64,000 nucleotides of DNA from Strigamia acuminata (GCA_949358305.1 OX442315.1:29104427-29168426), one strand, 5' to 3'; positions 35,701 to 50,700 are shown, counted from the stretch's first letter. The notes: generated by a model from the sequence alone, not told the origin. A program made the numbers and translations.

Positions 35701-38700
35701 ATTCCAACTGAAATATTAAAAAAAAAAAACATTTTTCACATTTTTCAAGCCATTTGCAAAAGATAAACCGCTTGTTTATCAGAGAAAAAAAATTGGAAAA
35801 AGTATAACAAAAAAAGCAGAAATTTATCACGAAAATAAAATCAGTTGCAGAGTTTCGATCAATTTCTCCTTTTCAATGCTTTTAGCAATAATAAGCACTG
35901 ACCACGGGTGTTTATTTAAACGAATACATAACACCATTTCATCTATTTATTTCATTCCTGCGGGAGATGTGTTTGTTGTCACTCCTCCCTCCTCTTCCCC
36001 GCAACACTCAGCAGCTAAGCTCAGAAGCAACCCAATAAATCATTCCTCGAATTTCTACCAATGCCTTTTCTCACACTAAAATAAATAACACCAAGTCACG
36101 TAAACAACTAACTTGATGGATCCACCATTACCTTTAATTGACGACCGAATACGACCATTTAACAGACCCGCGTACTATTCCCTCAAGCGATTTCTTTCCA
36201 ATCCCAAGCGATAACTGTGCAACAACACAAATTGAAAGTAAAAACTTCTGTTTACTGTACTTGTACAAATAGAATTTTCTTTATTTTTTCTATAAACTCC
36301 TTACCAAACAAAAGATAAGTGCTCACTTCATCTTCTCTTGAATAAGGGAGCACTGCGAAATTTCATACTACATTTGGCACAAAATGTTGGTCTCCAGTAA
36401 CAAACTATCCAGTGCACCAGTCTTAAATTCTGTCCCCCGCGCACTATTTGATACCAAACGGCAATAAAGCTAACGCCGATAAATGTAATCGTTCACCTCA
36501 CGGGTGTTTTAAAAGAAAAATAAAATAAAAAGTAAATGTCTGCCATAAACCATGGAAAAAATCTTAAAATAAATTCATTTAAGACTTGAATACGTTTTGA
36601 TGATTTGTTTACTGTAAACAAACCAAAAATAATATCTAAAAAAATAAAAATTCGGGTCATGTAATAGATGGCGAACAAAAAAAGTAAGTTGATAGCTCTG
36701 GGGCTATAAATACGGAGCCCCACTTCATTAAAATCCGACCCATTCACCCAAGAAAGCATTGCTAGAAGGAGCGGTGGACCAACTGAAAGCTTTCCAATCA
36801 TCTCCAAGAGAAGCAAGCAGATAGATAACATTTTTACAATTTTTTTCCTACGAACACAAAACCCATTTTCCCAAATTTTTATTTTTATTTATTATTTTAT
36901 TGGTTCCAAGCAAAAACTTTAAGCAAAAACAGTTACAATTCATTTTTATTTACCGGTATTTATTTAGTTCACACAAGCTGTTGCAATATTTATTCGTGTT
37001 CTGTATTCGTTGTAACTTGTAATTACATCAGCGAAGAAGCCGACTGTCAATTTGTACATGGCTAAATCTTTCTTTATAAGATTTCAGCAGCAGCAATCTA
37101 CAATATTTTTATTGAACTTTATCAGCGGGAATCTTTGCTGCAGCATTTTATGGCAAATAAACTTCCGAACCGATTTCATGTTAGAAATTAGTTATGTTTT
37201 TATGAGTATTTTATGAGTTCCCTTGAACAACTAATTTGTATCATTTAAAATAAAATAAGTGTCACGATTTGTGTGCTTGATTTTGACCAGTGCCCAGAAA
37301 CAAAATCAATTAAAACGCATTCAATAATCACTAGTTAACGATCATAAATGTTAAACGGTTATCGAGTGTTTACATCTACATAACTTACATGAAAATTGAA
37401 AACCCTTGCCAGTAAATAAATCTCAATTGTCCGAAAGCTACAAAGAATTTCAGCGAGCATTTGAAATTTATCAACGATAATCCGCAAAGCACGACTGGTA
37501 TTTCTGCACAAGGCATTCGAAAAAGAAGCTTGAAAGATTTGTGCATTCGTCTGTAAGTAGAAGTAAAAGGGAGCTGAAAATTTCGCTAAGCGACAGGTGT
37601 CAGTCACTACAGTTCGCGCCCGGTATCTTGATGCTAAATTCGTACTGCGCATCCCATTCTGCGCGGACGATTTTATAATTCCCGTTGTTATTCAGCAGTA
37701 TTAAGCCTAATATTAGGTCTAAGAATGCTAAAATAAAGTAAATACTCCTTAAACAACAATAAACTCATCATCAAAAGTAAGTTAAAGAGTAATGCCAAAA
37801 TATTGTTGTTTATTTACTGATTGTGATTGCTTGCAGGGCATTCAAGTAAAATAACTAAATAAAATACTGTTTGCGCACGCCCTTTGCAACTGAAAAAAAG
37901 ACTAAATCGGCCGCCATTTTGATATGTTTGATATGTGATTTAAAATGCTGTTTAGTTTAAATGGCTTTACAAATGCGCCTTGTATGGATATTTAAAACAC
38001 TACTGCTATCAACAACCCATTTTAAACCTTATGTCCTTTAGAAAATGGGACAAGCTTAGAACCACTCAAGCCGCGTTCAAAACCAGCAGTAATGGCAGAA
38101 TAACCGTTATATTTTCATTGTCCATACAAACTAAAACAAAATAATCTTAATATAAGAAAAAAAAAGTGAAGTAAAAACCGTATTAAAATCATTTTCTTTA
38201 AGAAATACAAAAATGAGATAATGTCTAGCCAAAATCGAATAAACTTGCCCCGAATACACAATAATTTCCGCCAATTTTGAAAGTTTGAAGAAAAGCTTTA
38301 AAAACATTCTGTTATTCAAAATCCTGGCAGATAAAAAGCCTGTAGCTATCTATCTCAGATGGAACGAATAAGTAAGACGAGTCCAAATGTTATTCCGAAT
38401 TGCCTAATTTTTGCGATTTGTATTGAGCGAGCCAACAGGTAATCTCATCGTAAACCAAATTAAATTTCCAATTTCCGAAACATTCCCTCACTCACCTCAC
38501 CCCACTAACTAAATACCACCCGTTCAACTTATCTGTAGGGAACATGCGTACGCTCAGCAGTGCGTGTTATTAAAATCTGAAGAAACATCCTTTACAATTA
38601 TTCAGTGTATGGTAAATCCCCGCCATCATCATCTATTTCTTACGTCACAGGAAGTGGGTGGAAAGAGAGGTTATTAGTCAGAGACGCGTGTCCATTCAAG

Positions 38701-41700
38701 ATAAGGCCAAAGTGACCAGAAGAATGGACGTCTCGACTGACCCTTCTCTTGTCTGTAAGGCAGTGAAGCGAACTCAAGAGGATCAAGGGACACACTTGAT
38801 GCACCGCCCTTGTAAGCCCCTGACCGCGCATGCGCACGCCTTTGACGGGCCTCTTGGGTGCCCCCATCAAAAAGAAAAATGAAAAGCTAGAGAAAATTGA
38901 ATTTAACAAAATCTAAGCGGAATTTGTGTTACTACCCTTTTAATGTAACGATGGTGAATTAATTTCAAGCGCGCCAAGATTTTAATCATTTGATTAAAGT
39001 GGATAACGAAGGCGGCCCATATTCCTCGCTTCATTACCCTCCCTTGCTAAAAGTTTCAAATCTTTAAAAACTTTATCAAATTTCATCCACCCCATTTTAA
39101 TTAGTGATCGCACAAAACACACCTTTAAGTTTTGCTTAGGAAAAAATAATTATTTCGATTGGACCGCATTACGTTCAAAGGAAATTAAGCAAACAATTTT
39201 TGTAAGCTTTTCTAGAGTGATTTTATTGTTTCTGGCTTATTATATGCGCTTTTTTTTATTTCGAATAAGCTGAGTCACCAATTCCCTGAAAACCAGTTGC
39301 CTATTTCCCAAACTATCGATAAATCATAAAGCGTGTAATCTATTCCAGACACAGACAACTGAAAAACAACAAGCCAAGTTTTTTCCTATCGGTTTTATTT
39401 ATTTTTTCAATTTCTGTTTTATTGTGTTTGCTTGGTTCACTATAAAAAATAAATAATACAAATACCTAAAGTGACAGTAACAGGTCGTGTTCCAACCTTC
39501 ACGTCAAAAATGTCACTTTAACTGAATGAATATAATGCGAAGTTGGATTTGACGGCAAAAGCAAACAAAACAATCAAAATTCAATCCTATGTTCAGTATA
39601 ATTCCACAACTATCAGTAGATGTGTTCAAATTGTAGAGGCAATATTTCTTTAAGTCAAACTTCACTTAAGTGAACACATTTATTTTGGTTAATTCAAGCA
39701 AGGCGCATGAATCACTTATTTTTTCCTCACTTATCTTCAGTCAAAATGACGCGGCTTGCGCATTCTCTCATGAAGATCATTCTGATCTCAGCTGCGCACA
39801 ACTAGGGTGGTGTAACAAGGTCGAAAAGAAGGAGGGCAAATTCGATGTTAAAAAATTTGAAGGAAAAAAAAGAAATGAATAAAGGGGAAATTGAACGTGG
39901 CCGAAATGAACAAAGTCGAAATGATAAACAAATAAAGCTAGGTTCACACTTGTGCTCACACTAGAAAACTGACGCAGCGCAAGCTGCTTGCGTCCAAAAA
40001 TTCTTGACGTTGACGTCACTTCCTGCTTCAACTCAGAGTTAAAGTAAGCGACGCAACGCAAGGAAAGGTCTAGCGGCCAACCATTCACGATCGACTCCAA
40101 CTCTCGTCAATTCACGTCTGGTTGGCAAGACTTTGCCACATGCAAACAGGCCGCCATTTTCGGATTCTGGAACTAGTTCTAGAACCAGATCCAATTCCAG
40201 GTTTCATTAAAACCATCTGATTGGCCAGATGCAACATTAATTGTTTCAGCTCTGTTCACACGTGTGAACAGACTCTGCGTTGCGTTTGACTAATTTTTTC
40301 TTGAGTTGCGTTGCATCTAGTGTGAACTGTGTACACAAGTGTGAACCTAGCTTAATAAATAAAGGCGAAAAGTAAAAGTGTAATACATGAATGCTTTTTG
40401 AATGGTGGTTTTGTTGTTTTTGAGATTGTCTTGCCACCCTTTACAGTCCTCTTCAAAGTTTGAAAAATCATATGTAAACACAAATTTGAAAACCCATTTG
40501 TTCAAAATCTGTTCAAAATCTCCAAGAGTTTGCACAGGCTCAGTGCAGTATTTACCATTAGGCTTCAGAAGTTGTAGCGAAGGTCCTCACGAATATATAG
40601 GGCTTCAGAAGTTTCGCGCGCGACCTATATTTTGCTTGGCGCAGTGAAAACTCTACACCTGCCGTACAAAAAGAGTCCCATATTTGTTGTAAATACTGTT
40701 TTCAACGTCTAAAATGTAAATTTTACACATTTCAATTTTAAAACTTGTAACGATATGTGAAATAGTTACTATACTCGAGTTGCACTCAAAAAGGCACCTC
40801 ACAATGTGTACTCCCATTGGTCGAGCCAGTTTACTACAAACTTCAAACTGTATACTACTACTAGGAGAAGTAGTTTTGATTTTTATTTATTGTTGTGATT
40901 TTTATGACTAGTTTATTTAATGTTATTTTGATTTTATTTAATAAAAAATGTTATTTCCATCATTAAAATGAAGTTTTACACCTTAAAAAATGTCAAACTC
41001 ATGTTTTTTGTGTTTATTGCTTACATCATCTGGAAGTTTTAATTTTAGACCGTTGCCTAGGCAATCGATTGCAATGTCTGTACAGTGTAATGCAATTCTG
41101 GTGTTTGGGTATACTTTTGTGGATCACTACACCAGTAAACTGGCTCGACCAATGGGAGTACACATTGTGAGGTGCCTTTTTGAGTGCAACTCAAGTATAG
41201 TGTTTTTTCTCCTTCAAATATTGTCTTCACTTTATCCACCTTTGTAAACATAGTTTATCGGAAAACTGCAGGATTGAAATTAGATGTGCTATTTTTAATT
41301 TTAATTCAAAACTCTATAGATTCTGAAATACTGCACATGCCTCAAATCTATCTATTCTATCTATCTATTCTAATGTTCAAGTTTGTTTACACAAATTCGA
41401 ATTTGCTATTCAATATTCAATATTATTCTAATTATCTCAAAACTGAATAATTTTTGACTTAACTTTGTTTATACTTAAAGCTAAAATTAATTATCATAAT
41501 TACCTCAACTCTAAACCACTTTTGCTAACCAAGCAACACCAACGTAAACACTAAACTTTAAAATCAAATAAATCTGGTGTGTCTAATTAAACCCAAATTA
41601 GTTACAACAGCAATAGTTGCATGTCATATAACAACAAACTTTACGACTATCGGGTTCGGTGCAAACCAAAAATCAATCTTCAAAACATTTACAAACTTAT

Positions 41701-44700
41701 TCACACACAGTTCCAAACCGTTCGCAGCGCGTCCTAGCCAGAACAGAGAATAAACATCTTCAATGTACGAAAACAGATGATAACGATGAAATCAACTAGC
41801 ATAAAGTGTATGCACATCATCTATATCTCCAACTCCCATGGCAACAGCCATAGCAACCGCCGAGCAAATGCCAGGGATAAATCAGGCCGTAGGTCGACCA
41901 GAGAACGAATTCTGGTCGGTGCCCATTCACCGCAGACTGTGGTCACTTATGGCCACTAGAGAACCCATACGTCATCACTGCACGTCACAAAGTGGTCAAG
42001 CAGAAAATGCCCCGGATTATGCGGGTCCCAGCACCAGCGTGACGAATGGCTCGAGCGACGGACAACTCAAAATTGCGCTCACCATTTTTACCCCTCGTAT
42101 TTTTCGCCTCATAAACTTGGATATATTCCAAATAAATTGAAACCTTCACCTCCAACACGCTAACTTGCAAATCCCGTATTGATTAATTCTTCGAAGCTGT
42201 CACCAAAGACAAATCTTCATTATTTCCTAATAAGATCTATTAAGATTTTACTATTTAAGACGTTAAATCGTTGCAATTGAAATCATAAAAGCCCTATTGT
42301 GTACGTGGTTACAATAATTCAGTCTTGGATCGGGCCTGAGTCCCAACGAAGAAAAGTCCGGTTTACTGGTTGATTTATTGTTTGTGAATATAATATTGGC
42401 TGCCAAACATCGTGCTTGGCAACAAGATACATTGCTGCTCGATTTACAATTTGTAGTAGTTGTTATAGACATAACTTAACAACAAGCCCAAAGTATTTCG
42501 AGTTGATATTTCCGAACCCACAAGGCCACAACCACGTTTAGTTGAGCCGTTTCAAATCCAATATTTGAAAACGAGTTTCTTTCCCTCGGATATCTGCTCA
42601 AATTTATTGGCGAGAGAAAACAAAAAGGCAAAAAATAAGCTAACAAACTCGTTAAGTAAGGTTGTGTAATTGATGAAAAGACGGGTAGGGTAAGGTTAGA
42701 TGTGACTGCATGTTGAACTGGTAGGAAGAGTAGTTTAATTAAAAAGTAACTCATTAGATACGAAAAACTAGTGGCGTCTTTCGACCTGCACTTTCCCAGC
42801 CCCAGGTCGTTGATGTTGGCATCCAATCAACAATGCTCATTAACTCCTTTCCCGGAAGTCTGCTATCGGCTTCATTTCCGGAATCAAGAGTGGCAGAGTT
42901 GCTATGGTTACCAGGTACTGAGGCTGATCTTATTTTGATAGCGCAGGCTTCACTTGCTGCAGAGAAAGGAAGACAAAAAAACGTAAATTGCGATCAGTAT
43001 TGGTTCAAAAGCTTCACCTAGCTTTCTGATTTGCATACGGAATTTTTAGCTCCAAGATTGCAGTCAACAAAGAAATAACAAGAGCTGGAATAGAATAATT
43101 TCTAAGTTCAGGAAATTAATGAAATATGGAAGATTTTCTTTCAAAAAATTTCCCCTCTGCAGAAATTAGAAGTAATAACCACCAAACTTGATTCTGTAAT
43201 ATCTGTTACAGTAAATGCATTCTATTCCAAATTTCTACAGTCCAATTCTAAAACTTGATTAAAAAATCGGTTTTTAACTTTGAACGAGTTAAAAACCGAT
43301 TCTGTAATCAAGGTTATGATTATCTTGAGCATGCGCAGTTATGACCTGCAAAGGTGTAATATATAAATTATTATTATTATTTATTTAAGAACGGGGAATC
43401 TGCCCAACACCGGCCGCATTGAAACTAATTGAAATCGGGTCAAAATCCAAAGAATCCACCCCACACGCCGATTATGAGAATCGGTTTTTCGAGAATCCGA
43501 TTCTCAAAAATATGACGCGTTTTGCATCATTTCCACCAGGGAAAATCGAGATAATCGAAAGAATCGGTTTTTCGATTTGAAATTGAACGTGCCTATTATC
43601 TTGATGTTTAAATAAGAGAAACGTGACATTGCATAAAATGCATTTAAATAACATCATCTCTCAGAACTTTTACGGCATGTGTTGAAAATTGGCATTACCA
43701 CTTCACAAATGTCATTACAAACAATTGAAAAGTTAATCAGCCGGTGGTGAGAAGGGAACTGCAATCCATATTTTAGAAATTGCCCAGAGGACAACTCAAC
43801 ACCATTCCCACAAATGATTGGAACTGATCAAGAAAACACTAAACTAATCACAAACGCAAACCACTTGGTCAATCAACAATCTGTACTTTTTATCCGCAGT
43901 AATTTCCACCCAAGATTATGCAAATACCCGTATTATGCCACCTAATGCAAATAAGATTCTACAGAAGCATTAAACATTCCTTGTGGCAAACAAGAGAACT
44001 TTATTCTCTATATAAACATCTCTAAAAGCGAAGCTCGTCTTAAAATTGCGGGTGGGTCTTGAATCTTAGAATCAAATCTTTTTGCTGTTGGTGGTACAGA
44101 AATTAGGACGCGTCTTACATTGACGGCGTCTTAGAATCAAAGAAATACGGTGTACAGTAACATAGGCAACAACAATAAGCCGAATAATGAAGCAGTAATA
44201 CAATCAACAACAATAAGACTAGAAATCACAAAAATAATTGGAAACATCAAACACGAAACTTGAAACTGATCAAAAAGGAAATGCACCGAGTGGAACGGCA
44301 ATCAATTTTAATTGAACTACGGCTTAAGTTTTCGTTGGATTACTTTTGCACGTCACCTCAGAGTTGGAAGAATTAATCTTTTGGTTTTAATTACACAAAA
44401 TCATTCTGGCTTTGACTTTTAACATCAAAACACCGACCGTATCATAGTAGCTCAATCATTTCCAATTAATAATTGTGCACACCCGTGGACAGAAAAAAAA
44501 CTTCCCTGCACTACAGCTGGTTGTAAGTTTGCCCACAAGGAGGCATAACGAACCAATCAGTATTTGCCCGGTTTGTTTTTTGAATACTATAGTCACGTCA
44601 AGTCAAGAGACCGAGCCAAGACTGATTTCACAAAATCCCAATGGATTTTTATGCCACCTGGTAGATAAACTTAAAACAGCTAAACTCAAGACAAGTTTTT

Positions 44701-47700
44701 TTTTTCGTCTACGGGTGTGCTCTGGGTATGTTCGTACGTGAGATTTTATTAGCAAATTGTCACATTTTATATCCACTACTGAACGTCAATACACTTTATT
44801 TGAAACACGTTATCTCGATGCAGATGCAGCATTTTACTCACACTTTTCACTTTTCATTCTTACCTTTTATATTTCACATAAATGTCGTTTAATTTGATTA
44901 AATTCTGCTGCAAGGTAGAACGAAAAAACTCTAAAAGCAACATAAAAAGCAACTGAGAACGAAACGGTTTGATACAACACAAAAAAAGAAAAAAAAAGAA
45001 AAAAAGAAGTAAAAAGAAGAAGAGTGAATGAAAACGGTCATCACTTTACTGCTCAAGACAAAAAAAAGAGTATAATTTTCCAGTAACAATAAGAAAAAAC
45101 ACATTTGAAGGAAAATTTGTCGTTAACTTAAACCAAACTTGGCACGATAGGCTTTAATATTCAACGAGAAAACTACACAAGAAAGAGAAATGAAAATTTC
45201 AAACTCGAACAAGTCCTTTAAATTACCCTTCCAACCAGCCCTTCAAGTCTGAACATTAATTTAAGCAAACGACAAACAATTCCGATTCGCTTCCGATCGA
45301 CCAACGACGTTGCTGCGTCATTGCACGCACTGTTGAACCTCCGTCATTGTGTTCAACGATGCAAGCACGACAAATTGCTCTCCGTCGCCTATGCAAACCA
45401 AACCTCTTCTACATCGCACAAACTCAATACACACTTTTCAACAAAAAAAAAAAAAAAGAAAAGAAAATAAAAAATTTCTTGAGAACACCACGTTTCTCAG
45501 AAACCACTTCAGCGACATTTGGCGTCATGCCCGCATGACGTCACGTCAGATAACAAGTTCGGCGTATCAGGCCGCTTGCTGACCTGATGGCCCCCAATTT
45601 TACGAGAGGCCAAACTGATAAACAGCCCCAAAGCCAAGAAGGGCATTCGAGGCAAAGAGGGGCGTTGACGGAAGAGATAACCTTCACCGATCCTGCACTT
45701 ATCCTTACCTTATGTCTGCAAATGACAGCAAACGGAACCAATAATGATAAGGGTACCGTCCCTATCGGCTTCGAACATGCTCAAAAGAAATGGATGGGTT
45801 CGATTACACACGAAAAGAATTCTCACAGCCTTTGTCGGTACGTTTTCTTTTCATTTTTCTTGCAACCTCAGCCATCTTTTGACGTATTATCGACAACAAG
45901 ATATAGAAACGTGTCTAGGTTCAAATAGTTGTGTTTTTCAATAAAACAATCCACTCTAACTGCTTTATATTCCTTTCTAAGCTCGTCATATCAAATTTCA
46001 TTTTATCGACTGGTGTTTCATCGAAATTGAAGTTCGTCCTTATTGAATTTTCATAAAAATGCAGGTCCATCCCTTTAAAAAATGCAAATTCCTCCTCCCT
46101 TTTTTTATTAAATGTTTTTCCACATAGTGGATCTAAACTTAACCCGCAGATATTGCTGATTCAAGAATGTCGGAACAGATTCCTATTCCCTAGTACTGAC
46201 TGGACTATGGATACTAAAAATTGAAGTAAAACATAAGAAAACTTTTTTATATCAGTCACATATGGCAGATATTGCATTCTATTTTAAAGACACCGTCAGT
46301 GATTTAAGATGCAGTAGAAACGAGGCAAATTATTTTAAAAATCCTGTATTCCAAAAGGTTTCACCAATTAAATTTACTTTGAAAAAAAAGAATTGAAAAT
46401 TCATTGAAGTTTCACTCAAATTGCAGTTGACAATGTGAGGATGTGTTTCAAACCTGCATTAAAGTTAAGTCGACTTTGCGAACCGACTGCATTAAAATTT
46501 CAAGTAAAATCTCTAAATAGAAACCTTCCGGGAGCTGAAACTTGAGTTTTTTTCCACTCACGAAAACACGGCTTTTCAAGAGATACTTCTTTCTCTTCGG
46601 TTATTTCAATAGTCGGAAAATAATTCTACACAAACTGCGGTCGTAGAGAATGTCGTGGTAAAGCCCAATTTCTTGCACTAAAAATAGCAATTTGTTTAAT
46701 TTTTATAAAAAAAAAAATAAAAAATAAAAAATCTCATTATAAATTCAATTGCTACTTACAAAAAAAAATATAATTAAATAAGCATTAGTAAATTAACTAC
46801 GTAAAACCTCTAATATTGCAGCAGTAAATCAATTACCTCCAATCCAAAATGCCTCTCCCTGTGTGAATAAAAGCATCCGTCTGAACGCTGATACCAGACA
46901 ATAAATATGAAAATATTAAATGCCCGAAATTTATGGGGATTAAATATTTTTTCCTCCCAAAAATAAATTATATCCAAATCCGTGTTTTAATTTCAAACTT
47001 CAACCCAAACTGCATTTCGGCAGACATAAATAAACTATCACGTTATTTTATGTTAGAAACATTGCAAACAATAATTTACTGTATCCAATATTCTCGACCA
47101 TCGTAGCAAACATTGTCTCCCACTTTTCATCTAAATCCAAACAGGACTGCTATTCTGACATTGGTTTTCGACATTCCTTAATATCGCTGCTTGCGAGGGG
47201 GAACACAGAGACAGAGAGAGAGAGACAGAGCGCGAGCGAGACCTGGCCAAGTTCATGTTGCCATGACAGCGGCATCAGTCAATTAAGTCAACAAAAAGAA
47301 AAGAAAGAAATAAGACATTGCAGAGAGAGACAGAAAAGATGAAGCAAAGAAAAAATAAATTGCATTTTTCAACGATTCTACGTGCTCCACCCAAAAGAAC
47401 ACCAATGTTAAAACCCAAAGGAAAAATAAAGCTGAATAAATATTGATGATGTCTTCAGAATCGAATCGCTAATTAATTCACAGATTGAGATGTTCGACAA
47501 CACGTTTGGCGACCCCCCAAGAAAAAAATAATAAAAAAAAAATATCAAAAAAAAAAAAAAGAAAAACTCTGCCACGTACAAATTCGGTGCACTCATAAAT
47601 CCTTGCCGATTCCCCCTCATTGAGCCGCGGATGGAACGTCGGGTCTCCAAAGACCGGCTCCGCAATTTCGCCTCCGGTAGGCATTAAGACAAGACTTCGC

Positions 47701-50700
47701 CATCACTTCCAATCAAGTAAACCAGAGGGCGCTCAGCCGGAAGTGATTGCTGACACCTGCGGTCCCCTCCATCCCCTACTTCTACTCCGGATGGGGCGGC
47801 CAATGATGCGGAAGTGAAAGAGAAAACGCAAAGCTAGAAGTCAATGGCAGCTGCGAGTGAGTTCACTGGAAAAAGTGCACTTGCAACCCCACTGCCTTCT
47901 TCGTTCCTCGCTACCAGAACACTTAGCAATATCTCCGAAATCTTTAAACTATAAAATAGTGCAACAACAAGTAATTTAAACGGGCTTGTGCCTATCATAA
48001 AGGGATAAAGCGGTTTATAGATTGCGTAAAAATGAGTTACGGCTTCAAATGTTACCATTATTATTTTTTTTATTTTAATAAACGTTTTCATTTTCTACTT
48101 TTTTTTTTTAAACTTGAAAAATGGTTCAAACTTTTTTGCCGTTTCCGGTTGCCTCGAAATGAATGCTACCGATGGCGATTACCGCACTAAAGTTACTACC
48201 CGACGTTTTGTTAATAAAATAAAATACGTTTTTAAGATCGGTACACACTTTTAGTTGAATTCTACGCTGACACGTACAAACAAACAATGCTTTTTACTTT
48301 CAAGCTTATTGCACAATATATCTGCAAAAATGGCTACAGAGTCAAGAAAACTCATTCTTCTACACTACTTTCTGCGTTGTTTTAAAGCTCCTTTTTAAAC
48401 CATCGCCATCATTTTAAAAAGAATAACTGTTTCTATCTTTTACAATCACTTCAAATTTCATCCACAGTGGCGCTCATGCTAATACATAGGACGAATGAGA
48501 ACGAGTCCTTCTTCCAAGAACCAACTTTGTTGTTCCACATAGCTAACAAAAGTGTACAATTTAATCTCCCAAAAATATTTCATTACGCTCACTCATTTCA
48601 AGCTGCTTCGGATACCAGAGCAGTGCTTTGGTATCAATCTGCAGCAATCCCAAGAGAAATACGAGAATAAAATAAAAATACACCAAGTTAAGCCAATTAT
48701 ACAACAAACTTAATTAGCCCCAAATCGATAGATTATTGATTAAAAGTCTATTCACTAGCACTTGTGGCTAAAAGTAGATTGTTTAATGTCACCATTAAAT
48801 TAAGACGGAATTTGAATTCCGGCTCAATTTCGACACACGAGTATCTTTGAAAACAACAAATGCAAATAGAGTGGAGATTAATAATTGATATCACCGAAAT
48901 TTTCTATTTCAAACTCCAACGTGTGTAAACATATAACATTTACAGCTTTAGAGTGCAATATGCGAGAGACACGTCAAAACCGAATTAACCATTGGTGGAA
49001 AGCAGAGGCAATCTAATTTATAGAAGAATTAAAGTATAGAGATTAAACATTATTCGCTTGTTTAATCATTTTCGGCCACCCCTGACTCAATAGGCGCATT
49101 CGAAAAGTAATTTGCACTAAACGACCAGTGCAACTGGTAGTGTAAATTTCAAGTTAAACGACCCAATTTTTGAGTTTCAAAATAAATTTCTGTGTAAAAT
49201 TCAGTAGTGTAAATTCAAGTGTAAATATTAAATTAGTCCAAATAATAACCATAGTCATTATTGTTGTTGTTTACTCTAAAAAAAAAACAGGAGATTATAT
49301 AAACATGATTATAAAATGTAAATTTATTTTAATTATTTGTATTATTAATATTTATTTCCGAACGGGAATCGGCTGAACATCCGCCTCAATCGCACAAACG
49401 CGGCCGAACGTCGGCCGAACGTCGGCCGCATTCGATTGTACAAATGCGGCCGAACGCCGGTCGGACGTCGGCCGTATTCGATTGTACAAATGCGGTCGAA
49501 CATCGGCCGCATTCGATCGCAAGAATGCGGCTAATACCTGCTAAAAAATTGTTCTTGCGATCGACATCGTTCCAACCGATCTAACGAAAATCCAAGATGG
49601 CTGCCAGCAAGACCCGATTTCAACGAGAAAACTCGTTGCACGGAGATTTTAAACGGAAACGTGGCGTACAGGCCGTTTCCGTTTAACCAGTTTACACGAC
49701 ATTTACACGAATTAATTCGTGTAAATGTCGTGTGAAAACGAGTGTAAACACGTTTACACTCGTTTTAATGACTTTTCGAATGCGCCTAATCATTCATCAC
49801 AAGTTGTGTCTCTCGCGACCGTTTTCGCCGACACCTCAACTTGTAATCAAATAGTGTCGACGAAAATGGAATTACAAGAGCGGAAAATTTCCATTACAAG
49901 ACAACACACATTTGTGATCTTCGATAATCCAGTTCCAGTAAATTAATTTCCCACACGGCGGCGTAAAAATACCCGTATACACTTATTCATCACTATGCGA
50001 AATCCACTCGTGCTCAAATACCCCATGATTACCAAGGCAACGTTGAGTATTTTTTTTATTAGTTTATCCAATATCTGTGCGTGTGTTGTCGACCAACTGC
50101 AACATTTCCAAGTGACCTCTTGAGATTATTTACACGAACGACCCGTGTAAATACAATTAGGCCCCCAAATTCTATTTAGAAGTTGGATACTAAGTAAAGA
50201 CAGCTGAAAATTAACAAGACTTGAGAACTACTAGAATTTAATTTACTTGCTTTTACATCGCAAATCTTTAATTGCTAGAAAGTGAAAGGTGCGGGCAAAT
50301 GTGTAAAGATTAACTTTCAAATTAACTTTCGACAAAGTCGTGCAACATGCTAATAAAATACAATTTAGATTGTGGGTTCCCTTAAAAGCGATTTTCCAAA
50401 CGCGATTTACCTTTTTCTTTTAATTTTTTATAAAAACATACTTAAATATCATAATTACTAATTCCATTTGTATTATATAAAAAAAACCCTTGAACTGACG
50501 CCAAAGGCTGCAGCCTTAATTTATTGACCGCGGTGTCATATCAAAGATGGCGGAAAATCGAAGCAATCCGGGATATAAAGTCTGCTTATCTTTCATTCGA
50601 GCATGCCCTTTCCAACAGAAGTATCTGAGCTACAACTATGGCTTCACGTGGCAACGGAGATGAGCAAATAACACGCAAATAGCGACTATTTAAAGCGCGG

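Noticed and set aside
36493-36831. 112-codon minus-strand hydrophobic frame
   Set aside because: It is Phe/Leu/Ile-rich because of AT-rich DNA; there is no start context, motif or splice support.
45587-45928. 113-codon plus-strand frame
   Set aside because: Composition drifts to AT-rich nonsense after about 55 codons, it matches no family and has no supporting splice signals.
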